DNA of 64,000 bases, taken from SIG575 sp045542485 (GTDB lineage Bacteria; Bacillota; Clostridia; Oscillospirales; Acutalibacteraceae). The position numbers and the translations under genes are program-made. Numbering within the stretch: the first letter of the stretch is position 1; the number at the start of each line of letters is the position of its first letter. The notes beneath the pieces were generated by a model. It saw nothing but the letters and a program-made list of their open reading frames with translations. It was not told the DNA's origin and searched no databases. The stretch is taken from positions 1 through 64,000 of the forward strand of contig JAZQLC010000028.1 of NCBI GenBank assembly GCA_045542485.1, in the 5' to 3' direction. Positions 1-7,613 of the stretch are shown here, in pieces.

Positions 1-474
1 AACGAAAGCTATAACCATTCAAACGAGCCCTGCCACAACATCACCCACTATTTCGACATTATCGGAAAACCTGACAGATGCCAGTACTGGACACGAAGAG
101 TTCAGAAGGAAGCTTATCGTCTCGGTGCTTTCGGCTTTTGCGGAAATGAGGATGTAGGACAGCTTTCAGCGTGGTATGTTCTTTCTTCTTTCGGCTTTGC
201 TCAGGTATGTCCCGGTGACGGCAGATATTATATAAATACGCCTCTTTTTGAGAAAATTCAGATTGCACTTGATAAAAAATATCACTCGTGCAGTGTCAGC
301 GATACTCTCAGAATTCTTTGCGATAAAGACCCTGACAAATTCCCGTATATCAGGAAAGCTGTATTCAACGGTGAAAAGGTTACTGAAACTTATCTTACCT
401 TTGAGCAGATTACATCGGGCGGTGTTCTGGAGTTTGAACTGACCGACGAGCCCTGCGGAAATTTTTCTGAATAA
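1..474 (+). CDS. GH92 alpha-mannosidase, C-terminal part (5' end outside window)
   Basis: The frame is open from base 1 and ends at TAA 472-474, giving the last 157 residues. Visible GH92 signatures are an SNEPCHNITHYF stretch (the Glu in the family's NEP motif is the usual catalytic acid), then GNEDVGQLSAWYV, where the GN(D/E)D acids belong to the catalytic-base region, then a YYINTPLFEK strand. GH92 enzymes are calcium-dependent inverting exo-alpha-mannosidases acting on N-glycans or yeast mannan. The N-terminus and any signal peptide lie upstream. It differs from the second GH92 protein at 13829-16081, which has Gln at the acid position. The family call is firm; the substrate is inferred. 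Confidence 0.88.
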   Translation, partial: NESYNHSNEPCHNITHYFDIIGKPDRCQYWTRRVQKEAYRLGAFGFCGNEDVGQLSAWYVLSSFGFAQVCPGDGRYYINTPLFEKIQIALDKKYHSCSVSDTLRILCDKDPDKFPYIRKAVFNGEKVTETYLTFEQITSGGVLEFELTDEPCGNFSE

Positions 475-542
475 TCTGCGAAAAAATCAAGACAGCCTCT
501 GTTTACCCTGGAAAGTATTGTTTTGTAAGAAAGGAAAAATCT

Positions 543-1244
543 ATGATTTATGTAACATCGGACCTTCATGGTTACAGTCTTGAAAATTTCAAAGCATTTC
601 TGGACAAAGTGGGTTTTACAAAGGACGACTTTCTTTATGTTCTCGGTGATGTCATTGACAGAGGTAAGGACGGCATAAAAATTCTGAAATGGTTGATGTC
701 GATGCCTAACGCAGAGCTGATTCTCGGTAACCACGAAAGTATGCTTCTTGCCTGTGACTTCCTTTTTGATGAGATAACTGAGGAGTCAATTGATCGTCTG
801 ACGGGCACGAAGCTGAACATCTATTCCACCTGGGTTGCAAACAGCGGTCAGGTGACACTGGATGTGTTATCGGGTATGCGAAACAGTGAAATAAAATATA
901 TCCTTGAATATCTCCGTGAAGCACCGCTTTATGAGGCGCTGACGGTAGGGGACAGAGATTTTCTCCTTGTACACGGCGGTCTCGGCGGTTTCAGACCTGA
1001 CAAGAAACTCTCGGAATATACACCCACAGACTTACTGTGGGCAAGACCCCATCTTTCTCAGCGGTATTTTGACGATATAAAGGTGGTTTTCGGCCATACT
1101 CCCACAGTGGTTTACGGCGAACAGTACCGTGGCAGAGCAGCCAGAACGGAAACCTGGATAAATATCGACGCGGGTGCAGGAATCGGACTTAACCCAATGC
1201 TTCTGCGCCTTGACGATATGAAGGAATTCTATATGGAGGAATGA
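543..1244 (+). CDS. Serine/threonine protein phosphatase 1-like metallophosphoesterase
   Basis: This 233-residue protein carries the three PPP-family metal-ligand motifs in order: SDLHG near residue 6, GDVIDRG near 36 and GNHES near 61, with later His ligands in VHGG and FGHTP. Such proteins bind two metal ions and hydrolyse phosphomonoesters, often phosphoserine/threonine or diadenosine tetraphosphate. AAGGAAAAA lies just before the ATG. It heads a short run with a small protein, an acidic DUF1292 protein and a second metallophosphoesterase, all with gaps under 10 bases or overlaps. The cellular substrate cannot be read from sequence. Confidence 0.85.
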   Translation: MIYVTSDLHGYSLENFKAFLDKVGFTKDDFLYVLGDVIDRGKDGIKILKWLMSMPNAELILGNHESMLLACDFLFDEITEESIDRLTGTKLNIYSTWVANSGQVTLDVLSGMRNSEIKYILEYLREAPLYEALTVGDRDFLLVHGGLGGFRPDKKLSEYTPTDLLWARPHLSQRYFDDIKVVFGHTPTVVYGEQYRGRAARTETWINIDAGAGIGLNPMLLRLDDMKEFYMEE

Positions 1245-1247
1245 CTC

Positions 1248-1445
1248 GTGGAAAAGGATAATAATTATAAAGCGCCGGTTATGATTCTGAAACTGGGAGG
1301 CACAGGTATTTCTTTTAAGAAACTGTATGATTCTGCTGTGACGGATATATTAGAAAGGGAAAGGCTTAAGTCTATGCTGCCGGCAGACAAACACAGATTG
1401 TTAATAGACATAGAACCAAAATCAGGAGGAAAAGAAAATGAGTAA
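1248..1445 (+). CDS. Small hypothetical protein (65 aa)
   Basis: GTG start at 1248 with GGAGG ten bases upstream, inside the end of the phosphatase gene. The protein is 65 residues, mixed charge, with no membrane segment or cysteine motif. A stretch LKLGGTGISFKKLYD sits near the N-terminus. Its stop overlaps the next gene's start by 8 bases, which implies translational coupling to the DUF1292 gene. I do not recognise a family. The well-placed ribosome site and operon position make it more likely real than a chance frame. Confidence 0.6.
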   Translation: MEKDNNYKAPVMILKLGGTGISFKKLYDSAVTDILERERLKSMLPADKHRLLIDIEPKSGGKENE

Positions 1446-1872
1446 CATTTTTGACGAGATTGAAAACCTTGAAGAAATTCTGGCATCTCTCAGCGAAGAG
1501 GAGTTGCAGGAAGCTATAAGACAAGTCGATGCGAGATTGGAAGAGTTTGAGAAAAAGTCAGCAGAAGCAGACGAAGAAGCAGATGCCGATGAAGACCTTG
1601 AAGAAGATTTGCTTGACAACAAAATCATTCTCAACGATGAAGATGGTAACGAGGCTGAGTTTGAATTTCTTGACCTTATTGAGTATGAGGGCGAAGATTA
1701 TGTTGTACTTCTTCCCTGCGAGGATGATGACCAAATGGTTGTTATTCTCAGGATTGAGGGAGAGGATGACGGCTTTGAGACATATGAAAGCGTTGATGAT
1801 GACGATACTCTTCAGGCAGTATTTGAAATCTTCAAGGAAAGAGCAAAAGATTTATTTGATTTTGAGGATTAA
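1438..1872 (+). CDS. DUF1292 domain acidic protein
   Basis: This 144-residue, strongly acidic protein starts after AGGAGGAAAA. Residues 1-60 are predicted helix, very rich in Glu and Asp and probably coiled coil. Residues 62-140 match the DUF1292 pattern: ILNDEDGNEAEFEFLDLIE, a YEGEDYVVLLP strand and a C-terminal EVFEIF-like helix (here AVFEIFKERAK). DUF1292 proteins are widespread in Firmicutes, usually near yrrK/mutS-type genes, and lack a defined activity. Here the gene sits between two metallophosphoesterases. A partner or regulator role for those enzymes is only a guess from context. Confidence 0.8.
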   Translation: MSNIFDEIENLEEILASLSEEELQEAIRQVDARLEEFEKKSAEADEEADADEDLEEDLLDNKIILNDEDGNEAEFEFLDLIEYEGEDYVVLLPCEDDDQMVVILRIEGEDDGFETYESVDDDDTLQAVFEIFKERAKDLFDFED

Positions 1873-1878
1873 GCTGAA

Positions 1879-2559
1879 ATGATTTATTTAACGGGTGACA
1901 CTCACGGTGAACTTGAACACCTTTCTGACGAATTCTTTATGAAAAAAATCGGCAAAGTTCCTGCTGAGGATGACTTTGTTATTGTGGCAGGAGATTTCGG
2001 CTTTGTCTGGTACGGTGACGAAGAAGATGAGAGAAAGCTTGATGTTCTTGAAAGCTGCGGCTTTACAATTCTTTTCGTTGACGGAAATCACGAGAATTAC
2101 GACGAACTGAAAAAATATCCCATAGAGGAGTGGAATGGCGGAAAGGTGCAGAAAATCCGCAAGAATATTATTCACCTTCTCCGTGGCCAGGTGTTCACTC
2201 TGGAGGGCAGAAAATTCTTCACTTTCGGTGGTGCTTACAGCCACGACAGATACAGACGCCGACAGGGAGTTGACTATTGGCGTGAAGAAATTCCCTGCAA
2301 CGAGGAATATATCGAAGCGGGAAAAAATCTGCAGAAACACGGCAAAGAAGTAGATTTCATTGTCACTCACACTTGCCCCGACAGAGTGCTGAGACAGCTT
2401 GGCTTTTATCCCGACAGACACGATGCGGAGCTGACAGGCTTTTTCGATTGGATGATTGATGAGTACAAATTCAACAAATGGTATTTCGGCCATTTCCACG
2501 AAGACAGAATAATTGACGAACGCTTCAGGGCATTTATGTGGGATGTAGCAGAGGTATAA
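1879..2559 (+). CDS. Metallophosphoesterase (calcineurin-like)
   Basis: This 226-residue protein has GDTHGE near the start, AGDFGFVW (GD motif), VDGNHENYDEL (GNHE), a VTHTCP histidine and a terminal YFGHFHED metal-ligand motif. That is the full calcineurin-like two-metal site. It belongs to a different branch from the PPP-like enzyme at 543-1244, because it lacks the GDxxDRG arginine motif. The gene follows DUF1292 by 6 bases and ends at a strong bidirectional terminator. The substrate is unknown. Confidence 0.83.
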   Translation: MIYLTGDTHGELEHLSDEFFMKKIGKVPAEDDFVIVAGDFGFVWYGDEEDERKLDVLESCGFTILFVDGNHENYDELKKYPIEEWNGGKVQKIRKNIIHLLRGQVFTLEGRKFFTFGGAYSHDRYRRRQGVDYWREEIPCNEEYIEAGKNLQKHGKEVDFIVTHTCPDRVLRQLGFYPDRHDAELTGFFDWMIDEYKFNKWYFGHFHEDRIIDERFRAFMWDVAEV

Positions 2560-2561
2560 AA

Positions 2562-2599
2562 AAAGAAACCTTAAGTTTTTACTTAAGGTTTCTTTTTTT
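2562..2599. terminator. Bidirectional intrinsic terminator
   Basis: A perfect 15-bp inverted repeat (2562-2576 and 2581-2595) with a TTTT loop, flanked by an A-run and a T-run. It lies between the convergent metallophosphoesterase and trpB genes and can serve both strands. Confidence 0.93.
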
Positions 2600-2602
2600 A
2601 TC

Positions 2603-3847
2603 TTACTTTTTGTACTGGTCAAGGTTGAATTTTTCGCCGCAACCGTAGTTTTCGTAAACATAGTCGATATCCTTGTCGCCTCTGCCTGAAAGACAAACGA
2701 GAATTGAGCCGGTCTTATGTTCTTTTGCGTACTTGATTGCGTATGCAACAGCGTGTGAGCTTTCGATTGCGGGAATGATTCCCTCATATCTTGAAAGCAG
2801 GAAGAATGCTTCCATAGCCTCTTCGTCGGTAACTGCATCGTAGTGAACTCTGTTTGCATCCTTGAGGTATGCGTGTTCAGGGCCGACACCGGGATAGTCA
2901 AGGCCACTTGCGATTGAATAGACGGGGAGGGGCTCACCGTTTTCATCCTGAAGAAGATAACTTTCAAAGCCGTGAAGCTTACCCTTTGTGCCGAACTTCA
3001 TTGTTGCTGCGTGGTCGCCGATGTTTCCGCCCTTGCCCAGAGGCTCAACGCCGTAGATTTCAACGGGGTCTGCAAGGAAGGGTGTAAACATACCCAGTGA
3101 GTTTGAACCGCCGCCCACACAAGCGCATACAGCGTCAGGCATATTGCCTGTCATTTCCTTGAACTGCTCTCTTGCTTCAATGCCGATAACTGACTGGAAA
3201 TCTCTTACCATCATTGGGAAGGGATGGGGGCCAAGGCATGAGCCGATGCAGTAAATTGCATCTTTATATTCACGGATGTATGCGTCAAATGCTGCGTCAA
3301 CTGCTTCCTTGAGAGTTTTAAGACCGTGTGTTACGGGGATAACGTTTGCACCGAGCATTTTCATTCTGATAACATTGGGGTGCTGCTTTGCGATGTCAAC
3401 CTCGCCCATATAGATGTCACATTCAAGGCCGAAATATGCTGCTGCAGTTGCAAGTGCAACGCCGTGCTGACCTGCGCCTGTTTCTGCAATAACCTTTTTC
3501 TTGCCCATATATTTAGCAAGAAGTCCTTCGCCCATACAGTGGTTGAGCTTGTGAGCACCTGTGTGGTTAAGGTCTTCTCTTTTAAGATAAATCTGGCAGT
3601 TGCCGAAAAGACCTGAAAGTCTTTCGCAGTGATATACGGGTGTGGGTCTGCCCTGAAATTCTTTTCTGATTCTGCGAAGCTCGTTGATGAACTGTGCAGA
3701 ATGGCAGATTGCCTGGTATGAGCTTGTGATTTCCTTGAAAGCGGGAACTAATTCGTCTGAAAGGAAAGCACCGCCGTATTCACCGAAATAACCGTTTTCA
3801 TCGGGGAATTCCTTTAAATAGTTGTCGTAATCTCTGTATTTGTTCAT
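2603..3847 (-). CDS. trpB: Tryptophan synthase beta chain
   Basis: This 414-residue PLP enzyme joins indole and serine to make L-tryptophan. HTGAHKLNHC contains the Schiff-base lysine (Lys100), AETGAGQHGVA the catalytic Glu, CVGGGSN the phosphate-binding loop, and MMVRDFQSVIG the family's conserved COMM-region segment. Canonical TrpB has HKINNxLGQALLA after the lysine; here it is HKLNHCMGEGLLA, so this is a divergent subgroup. No trpA or other trp gene is adjacent. Expression is almost certainly controlled by the tryptophan T-box upstream. A stand-alone TrpB could use free indole, which is common in the gut; that is inference. Confidence 0.95.
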   Translation of the reverse strand: MNKYRDYDNYLKEFPDENGYFGEYGGAFLSDELVPAFKEITSSYQAICHSAQFINELRRIRKEFQGRPTPVYHCERLSGLFGNCQIYLKREDLNHTGAHKLNHCMGEGLLAKYMGKKKVIAETGAGQHGVALATAAAYFGLECDIYMGEVDIAKQHPNVIRMKMLGANVIPVTHGLKTLKEAVDAAFDAYIREYKDAIYCIGSCLGPHPFPMMVRDFQSVIGIEAREQFKEMTGNMPDAVCACVGGGSNSLGMFTPFLADPVEIYGVEPLGKGGNIGDHAATMKFGTKGKLHGFESYLLQDENGEPLPVYSIASGLDYPGVGPEHAYLKDANRVHYDAVTDEEAMEAFFLLSRYEGIIPAIESSHAVAYAIKYAKEHKTGSILVCLSGRGDKDIDYVYENYGCGEKFNLDQYKK

Positions 3848-3951
3848 ATTGAAAATCTCCTTATAATTTTATAGTTATTATGTTCCGGTAAGTTTTTTCA
3901 GACACGCCATCGTTTTGACATAATAAACATAAAAATCTCTCCTTGAAAAAT

Positions 3952-3979
3952 AAAAAATCCCGTCCCACAGGGACAGAAT
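3952..3979 (-). terminator. T-box regulated terminator hairpin
   Basis: On the minus strand a GUCCC-UGU-GGGAC core extended by U-G and A-U pairs is followed by a six-base U tract. It competes with the T-box antiterminator at about 3980-4006. Confidence 0.88.
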
Positions 3980-4190
3980 CTGAAAACTCTGCTATGCCAC
4001 CCTTAAAGGTAATTCTGCGTACTATCATACGCTCCCGTGGTAACGGTCGGTTGCCGTCAACGCCTACTCTCGTAGATTTCGGGTTGCCCTCAAAAGTCCA
4101 TTCGCTGTCTGTTCATTATGGTTTCGCACCAAGCAACCACTCTCTTGAAAATCCCGGACAGTTACTACTCTTTCTCAAAGGTTTTACTTT
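3952..4190 (-). promoter_or_regulatory. T-box riboswitch leader, tRNA-Trp specifier
   Basis: Read on the minus strand, the leader shows the T-box elements in order. These are the Stem I GGTGCGAAACCA loop region, a specifier loop GAA-UGG-ACUUUUGAG whose UGG (complement of 4098-4100) is the Trp codon, a Stem III GAGTAGGC...GACGG...ACCGTTA stretch, and the T-box bulge AAGGGTGGCATAGC (complement of about 3991-4005). UGGC would pair with a GCCA tRNA end, matching the G73 discriminator of bacterial tRNA-Trp. A terminator hairpin with an A/T tract follows at 3952-3979. Uncharged tRNA-Trp would favour the antiterminator and turn on trpB. Confidence 0.93.
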
Positions 4191-4196
4191 TAATTG

Positions 4197-4225
4197 ATTT
4201 TATCACATAAAAATGCAGTTGTCAA
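4197..4225 (-). promoter_or_regulatory. Sigma-A promoter of the T-box/trpB transcript
   Basis: On the minus strand, TTGACA (complement of 4220-4225), a 17-base spacer, then TAAAAT (complement of 4197-4202). This is close to consensus and sits directly ahead of the T-box leader. Confidence 0.88.
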
Positions 4226-4267
4226 CAGAATATTTCCTGATTTATCATCTTTCGTGCCTGTAAATTG

Positions 4268-4296
4268 TTGACCTTTTTATTCATTTATTGTAAAAT
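4268..4296 (+). promoter_or_regulatory. Sigma-A promoter for the sigma/anti-sigma operon
   Basis: TTGACC at 4268-4273, a 17-base spacer and TAAAAT at 4291-4296, about 30 bases before the sigma-like gene. It is back-to-back with the trpB promoter. Confidence 0.8.
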
Positions 4297-4326
4297 GTTG
4301 TCAGTATGTTTTATGAGGTGAAAAAA

Positions 4327-5283
4327 ATGAGCGAAAAGAAAAAATGCAACGGGGGCAACAAGCATATAAAAGAAAAGTTTCCGATAATTCTCGAAGAAAT
4401 GTTCGGCTCCGATAAGGTGTGCTTTGATACACTGGTAGAGGCGACAAAACAGGATATAACGCCACTTATCATATCAAATTGCAGAAGTACGCCGTGTCTT
4501 AGCCGCGATTGTGCAGAAGATGATATAATTCAGGAAGTGTTGATTCAGGTGTTCACGACAAGTGTTTCGCAGTTTTTTTGCAGACCTGAAAAAGCCGAAA
4601 TGAACACTTCTCCCGATGAATATTGGTTCTGGGTTAAGAGCATCTGTAAAACAAAAACTATAAACGCTTTCAAGAAAATTGCGAAAAATGAGAACAGAAA
4701 ATGTTTTATATGGCGTGACGAGGATGGAGAAGAAGAGGAAATCGACATTTTTGATACGATTCCCGATAAGCCGGAAATTCCCGCGCACAGTGAGCCTTAT
4801 GGCAGTGTTGCACAGGATAACGCGGAGGATATGCTGGTTGACTGCTTCAATGCTGTTATGACCACAGGCGGTAATGTTTATAAACCTCTTACGTGGCTCA
4901 TTCAGGCAGTCTTCGTATTAAAACATAATATGACAAGGATTGAGGCAAATGATTTAATGGAAAAAACTCTCGGCGACAAAACTCTTTCTGAGATTTTTGA
5001 TATTATCCTTTCTATGTCAGGTACAATCAGCTGGATGTATCTTGAACCTGAAAGTATTGATATGATTTATAAGGGGCTTGAGAAAAAGGATAAATCAGGA
5101 AGACGAGTAGGCGATATTAAATACAGCGAATGTTATATGGCGGCAGGACCCAAGAAAAGTTACAGTGACTGGGTAAACCGTGAAGACGGTCAGATTAATA
5201 AAAAATTTGACGAGACTGAAGATGAGGATAAAGCCGACAAGAAAAAATCAAAAAAATCTGATGACGAGGAGAGTGAGAAATAA
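4327..5283 (+). CDS. Divergent sigma-70 family (ECF-like) RNA polymerase sigma factor
   Basis: I chose ATG 4327 (318 residues) because GAGGTG lies 7 bases before it; the in-frame ATG at 4306 has no ribosome site. EDDIIQEVLIQVF resembles the region 2 core-binding motif (D-x-x-QE-v-f), and EYWFWVKSICKTKTINAFKKIAK resembles region 2.3-2.4 (aWLyrIArN...RR). A weaker helical segment near residues 185-240 may be region 4. The C-terminal 35 residues are a highly charged Lys/Asp/Glu tail. The overlapping ZAS protein gene downstream supports a sigma/anti-sigma pair. It is longer than a typical ECF sigma factor (about 180 residues), so its class is uncertain. Confidence 0.65.
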   Translation: MSEKKKCNGGNKHIKEKFPIILEEMFGSDKVCFDTLVEATKQDITPLIISNCRSTPCLSRDCAEDDIIQEVLIQVFTTSVSQFFCRPEKAEMNTSPDEYWFWVKSICKTKTINAFKKIAKNENRKCFIWRDEDGEEEEIDIFDTIPDKPEIPAHSEPYGSVAQDNAEDMLVDCFNAVMTTGGNVYKPLTWLIQAVFVLKHNMTRIEANDLMEKTLGDKTLSEIFDIILSMSGTISWMYLEPESIDMIYKGLEKKDKSGRRVGDIKYSECYMAAGPKKSYSDWVNREDGQINKKFDETEDEDKADKKKSKKSDDEESEK

Positions 5284-5531
5284 TGAATCATTTAGATATT
5301 GAAACAATTATCGACTATGTTATGATAAGTGAAATAAACGATGAAACAAAAGCTCTGGCAGGTGAGGTCTGTGGGCATATAATCAGGTGTAAGGATTGTA
5401 TGGAAAAGGTTAATGCATTCCAGACTGTCTACGAGGCTCTTTCAAGAGATTTGGAAAAAGAGCAGATTTATGAGTGCCTGATGCAGATGGCTGAAAATAC
5501 AATTCAACAGGAAGTTGATTTTACTATATAA
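5283..5531 (+). CDS. Putative ZAS-type anti-sigma factor (82 aa)
   Basis: The start codon overlaps the sigma stop by one base (TAATG), so the two are coupled. The 82-residue protein holds GHIIRCKDC, the H-x3-C-x2-C pattern of zinc-binding anti-sigma (ZAS/zf-HC2) domains, followed by a helix. No transmembrane segment is present, so it would be a soluble, possibly redox-responsive anti-sigma factor. Function is inferred from motif plus position; no binding data can be read from sequence. Confidence 0.62.
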   Translation: MNHLDIETIIDYVMISEINDETKALAGEVCGHIIRCKDCMEKVNAFQTVYEALSRDLEKEQIYECLMQMAENTIQQEVDFTI

Positions 5532-5564
5532 AACCTGTATAGGTCGGTTATTGGTGGTGATGAA

Positions 5565-6560
5565 GTGCTTCAGGAAGAACAGCTTGAATATTATAATGAA
5601 ACAAAAGGCGCAATAGATAATCTTATGCGTTTTGAAAAATATACTGATGCATTTCATATAGCAGAGGCGTGTTTTGAAATTTTTATAGACGGAGATATTC
5701 TCAGTGAATCTGAAAAAGTATATATTTGTGAAGTTTTAGTAAAAGCATATCTTGCGCGTAGGTCAGTTTTTCAGGAGAAGTCTCACCATATCGCTTTTCA
5801 GGCAGCACTTTATCTGGTGAAAAAGAATCCCGATGAACAAAACTTTTTAAATCTGGGAATTGTTGCAAAAATATTTTATAATTCTTTAAGGTCCAAAAGA
5901 TCTTATACTAAACAATTGGAAATTCTGCTTAACGAAATCGTCTTTGCTGTTTTCAGTCATAGAGCAATCAAAGGCTATGATGTTGGTACTGCTCTTTCGT
6001 ATGTGCTTATTGCGAATGTGACAATTGATAGGCTGTACAGAAGAACAAGAAATAAAGATGCAGTAATGCGTCAGAAGATATCCAACATTCAGTTTCTGAT
6101 AGATTACAATATGGAAAAAAGCAGGAGAAGTATAGCAAAAGGGTCAGTGGAGATTGCGGAATATTTCGCGAATAAAAAGTGTAATGAGTTTGCGACTGCT
6201 TATTATTTACTGGCAATAGAAATGCTGTCGGAAATCTATCATGACAGTGAGGATGTACTGATTGAGTTTGAAAAAGTCTGCGAAAAAACAGCAAAATATT
6301 TTTATTCAGTGGGAGAATACGAGAAGTCTCTTGAATTGTCTACACTTCTGGCAAAGCTTATTGAAGCGGGTCTGGAAGAAGGTCTGGAAAACGAATGGTT
6401 TCTTGCGATGACATATGATTTTATGAAGATTTTGTGCAGAACAATGGAGAGACACGACGAAAGCAAAATCTGGCACGAAAAAGCTGTTGAAGCAGCTCAG
6501 AAATACAGCGACCCGAATGATGAATATAACCATGTTTATCTTCTGGTTTCTTTAGCATAA
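5565..6560 (+). CDS. Helical-repeat protein, third gene of the sigma operon
   Basis: GTG start at 5565 preceded by GGTGGTGA; the overlapping ATG at 5560 is out of frame. The 331-residue protein is almost wholly alpha-helical by pattern (FEKYTDAFHIAEACFEIF, EFATAYYLLAIEMLSEIY, GEYEKSLELSTLLAKLIE), like degenerate tetratricopeptide repeats. It has no signal peptide, membrane segment or catalytic motif I recognise. It lies 33 bases after the ZAS gene and probably shares its transcript. It may be a scaffold or sensor in the sigma pathway, but this is guesswork from gene order. Confidence 0.6.
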   Translation: MLQEEQLEYYNETKGAIDNLMRFEKYTDAFHIAEACFEIFIDGDILSESEKVYICEVLVKAYLARRSVFQEKSHHIAFQAALYLVKKNPDEQNFLNLGIVAKIFYNSLRSKRSYTKQLEILLNEIVFAVFSHRAIKGYDVGTALSYVLIANVTIDRLYRRTRNKDAVMRQKISNIQFLIDYNMEKSRRSIAKGSVEIAEYFANKKCNEFATAYYLLAIEMLSEIYHDSEDVLIEFEKVCEKTAKYFYSVGEYEKSLELSTLLAKLIEAGLEEGLENEWFLAMTYDFMKILCRTMERHDESKIWHEKAVEAAQKYSDPNDEYNHVYLLVSLA

Positions 6561-6594
6561 GAAATAGATTTATAGTGTTTGAAGCAGGTGTATT

Positions 6595-7467
6595 ATGAAA
6601 ATTCTGGCATTCGGAGAAATTCTTTTTGATGTTGATACGGCAAAGGGTGAGAGCGTTTTAGGCGGTGCTCCTATGAATTTCTGTTCGCATCTTACAAAAT
6701 TGGGTGCAGAGGGGTATATGCTCAGCGCAGTGGGCGACGATGAGCTGGGAAAAACCGCACTCTCAATGGCTGATGCTTTTGGCGTTAAAAAGGACTTTGT
6801 TTCAATCAGCGAAAAGCCCACGGGCAAATGTATGATAACTTACCGTAACGGTGAGCCGTCCTATGACCTGAGTATGATGTCGGCATATGACTACATTGAA
6901 CTGACTGATGAAACTGTACAGAAGGTTGCAGATGAAAATTTTGATGTTTTTTATCTGGGTACACTTGCGCAGAGAAATGAAGAGTCTTTTGCTTCACTGA
7001 TGAAGCTTCTTTCTCAGGTGAAATTTCCCACCGTTTTCTACGATATGAATCTCAGGCAGAATTACTATACAAGGCAGATTATCGAAAAAAGTCTTCTCGC
7101 CTGTAATATGCTGAAAATCAACAGAGAAGAATATGACTTTCTTGTCACTGAGGGCTTTGCAGCGGATGATAAGGAATTGGCAGAGAAATACGATATTGAC
7201 ATAATTCTTCTTACACTTGACAAAGACGGTGCAAGGCTTTCAGGCAAAAAAGTAAAGGAAGAAATTGCAGTTTCGGGCATAGATTCCCAAGTTGTTTCAA
7301 CTGTGGGTGCAGGTGACAGTATGTGTGCCGCATTCCTTTATAATTATTTAAGAACAGGGGATATGAAAGCAAGTCTTGAAAAGGCTAATATACTGGCATC
7401 TTTTGTGGTTTCACATAAGGAGGCAATCCCTGAATATACAGAAGAACTAACACAGAAAATCAAATAA
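6595..7467 (+). CDS. PfkB-family carbohydrate kinase (fructokinase-like)
   Basis: This 290-residue kinase opens with the FGEILFDV strand typical of fructokinase/ribokinase proteins. It has GGAPMNFCSHLTKLG (PfkB signature 1 region), YDMNLRQNYY, and the C-terminal STVGAGDSMCAAFL signature containing the GAGD anion hole and catalytic Asp. It phosphorylates a sugar or sugar-like alcohol with ATP in the cytoplasm. Fructose is the likeliest substrate by resemblance, but the family is broad. It stands between the sigma operon and the ylxM promoter. Confidence 0.85.
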   Translation: MKILAFGEILFDVDTAKGESVLGGAPMNFCSHLTKLGAEGYMLSAVGDDELGKTALSMADAFGVKKDFVSISEKPTGKCMITYRNGEPSYDLSMMSAYDYIELTDETVQKVADENFDVFYLGTLAQRNEESFASLMKLLSQVKFPTVFYDMNLRQNYYTRQIIEKSLLACNMLKINREEYDFLVTEGFAADDKELAEKYDIDIILLTLDKDGARLSGKKVKEEIAVSGIDSQVVSTVGAGDSMCAAFLYNYLRTGDMKASLEKANILASFVVSHKEAIPEYTEELTQKIK

Positions 7468-7508
7468 TATTTTTCTGAAGAAGTTCACAAAAAAGATGAA
7501 AAAAACTA

Positions 7509-7537
7509 TTGACATACGAGTTATGATATTGTATAAT
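7509..7537 (+). promoter_or_regulatory. Sigma-A promoter of the ylxM-ffh operon
   Basis: Consensus TTGACA at 7509-7514, a 17-base spacer and consensus TATAAT at 7532-7537. This is the strongest promoter in the window by consensus match. Confidence 0.93.
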
Positions 7538-7540
7538 AGT

Positions 7541-7572
7541 GAGGCTGTAAAGTTTGAAACCTTTACAGCCTC
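7541..7572 (+). other. Perfect 12-bp hairpin at the transcript 5' end
   Basis: GAGGCTGTAAAG (7541-7552) and its exact complement CTTTACAGCCTC (7561-7572) flank an 8-base loop. It begins about 4 bases past the -10 box, so it would form the very 5' end of the ylxM-ffh mRNA. No U-tract follows, so it is more likely an mRNA-stability or regulatory stem than a terminator. Confidence 0.8.
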
Positions 7573-7613
7573 GTCTTGTAAAATAAAAAGAGAGATGAAA
7601 GGAGTTGTTTTCG

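Noticed and set aside
1529..1882. Plus-strand frame of 117 codons
   Set aside because: It is an out-of-frame shadow of the DUF1292 gene, made possible by its repetitive acidic codons.
1888..2967. Minus-strand open frame of 359 codons
   Set aside because: It runs antisense to the metallophosphoesterase and into trpB across a strong terminator, and has no ribosome site or family resemblance.
4098..4100. Glycine GGA as T-box specifier, shifted by one base
   Set aside because: The GAA-NNN-AC spacing selects UGG, and the T-box bulge UGGC matches the G73 of tRNA-Trp rather than the U73 of tRNA-Gly.
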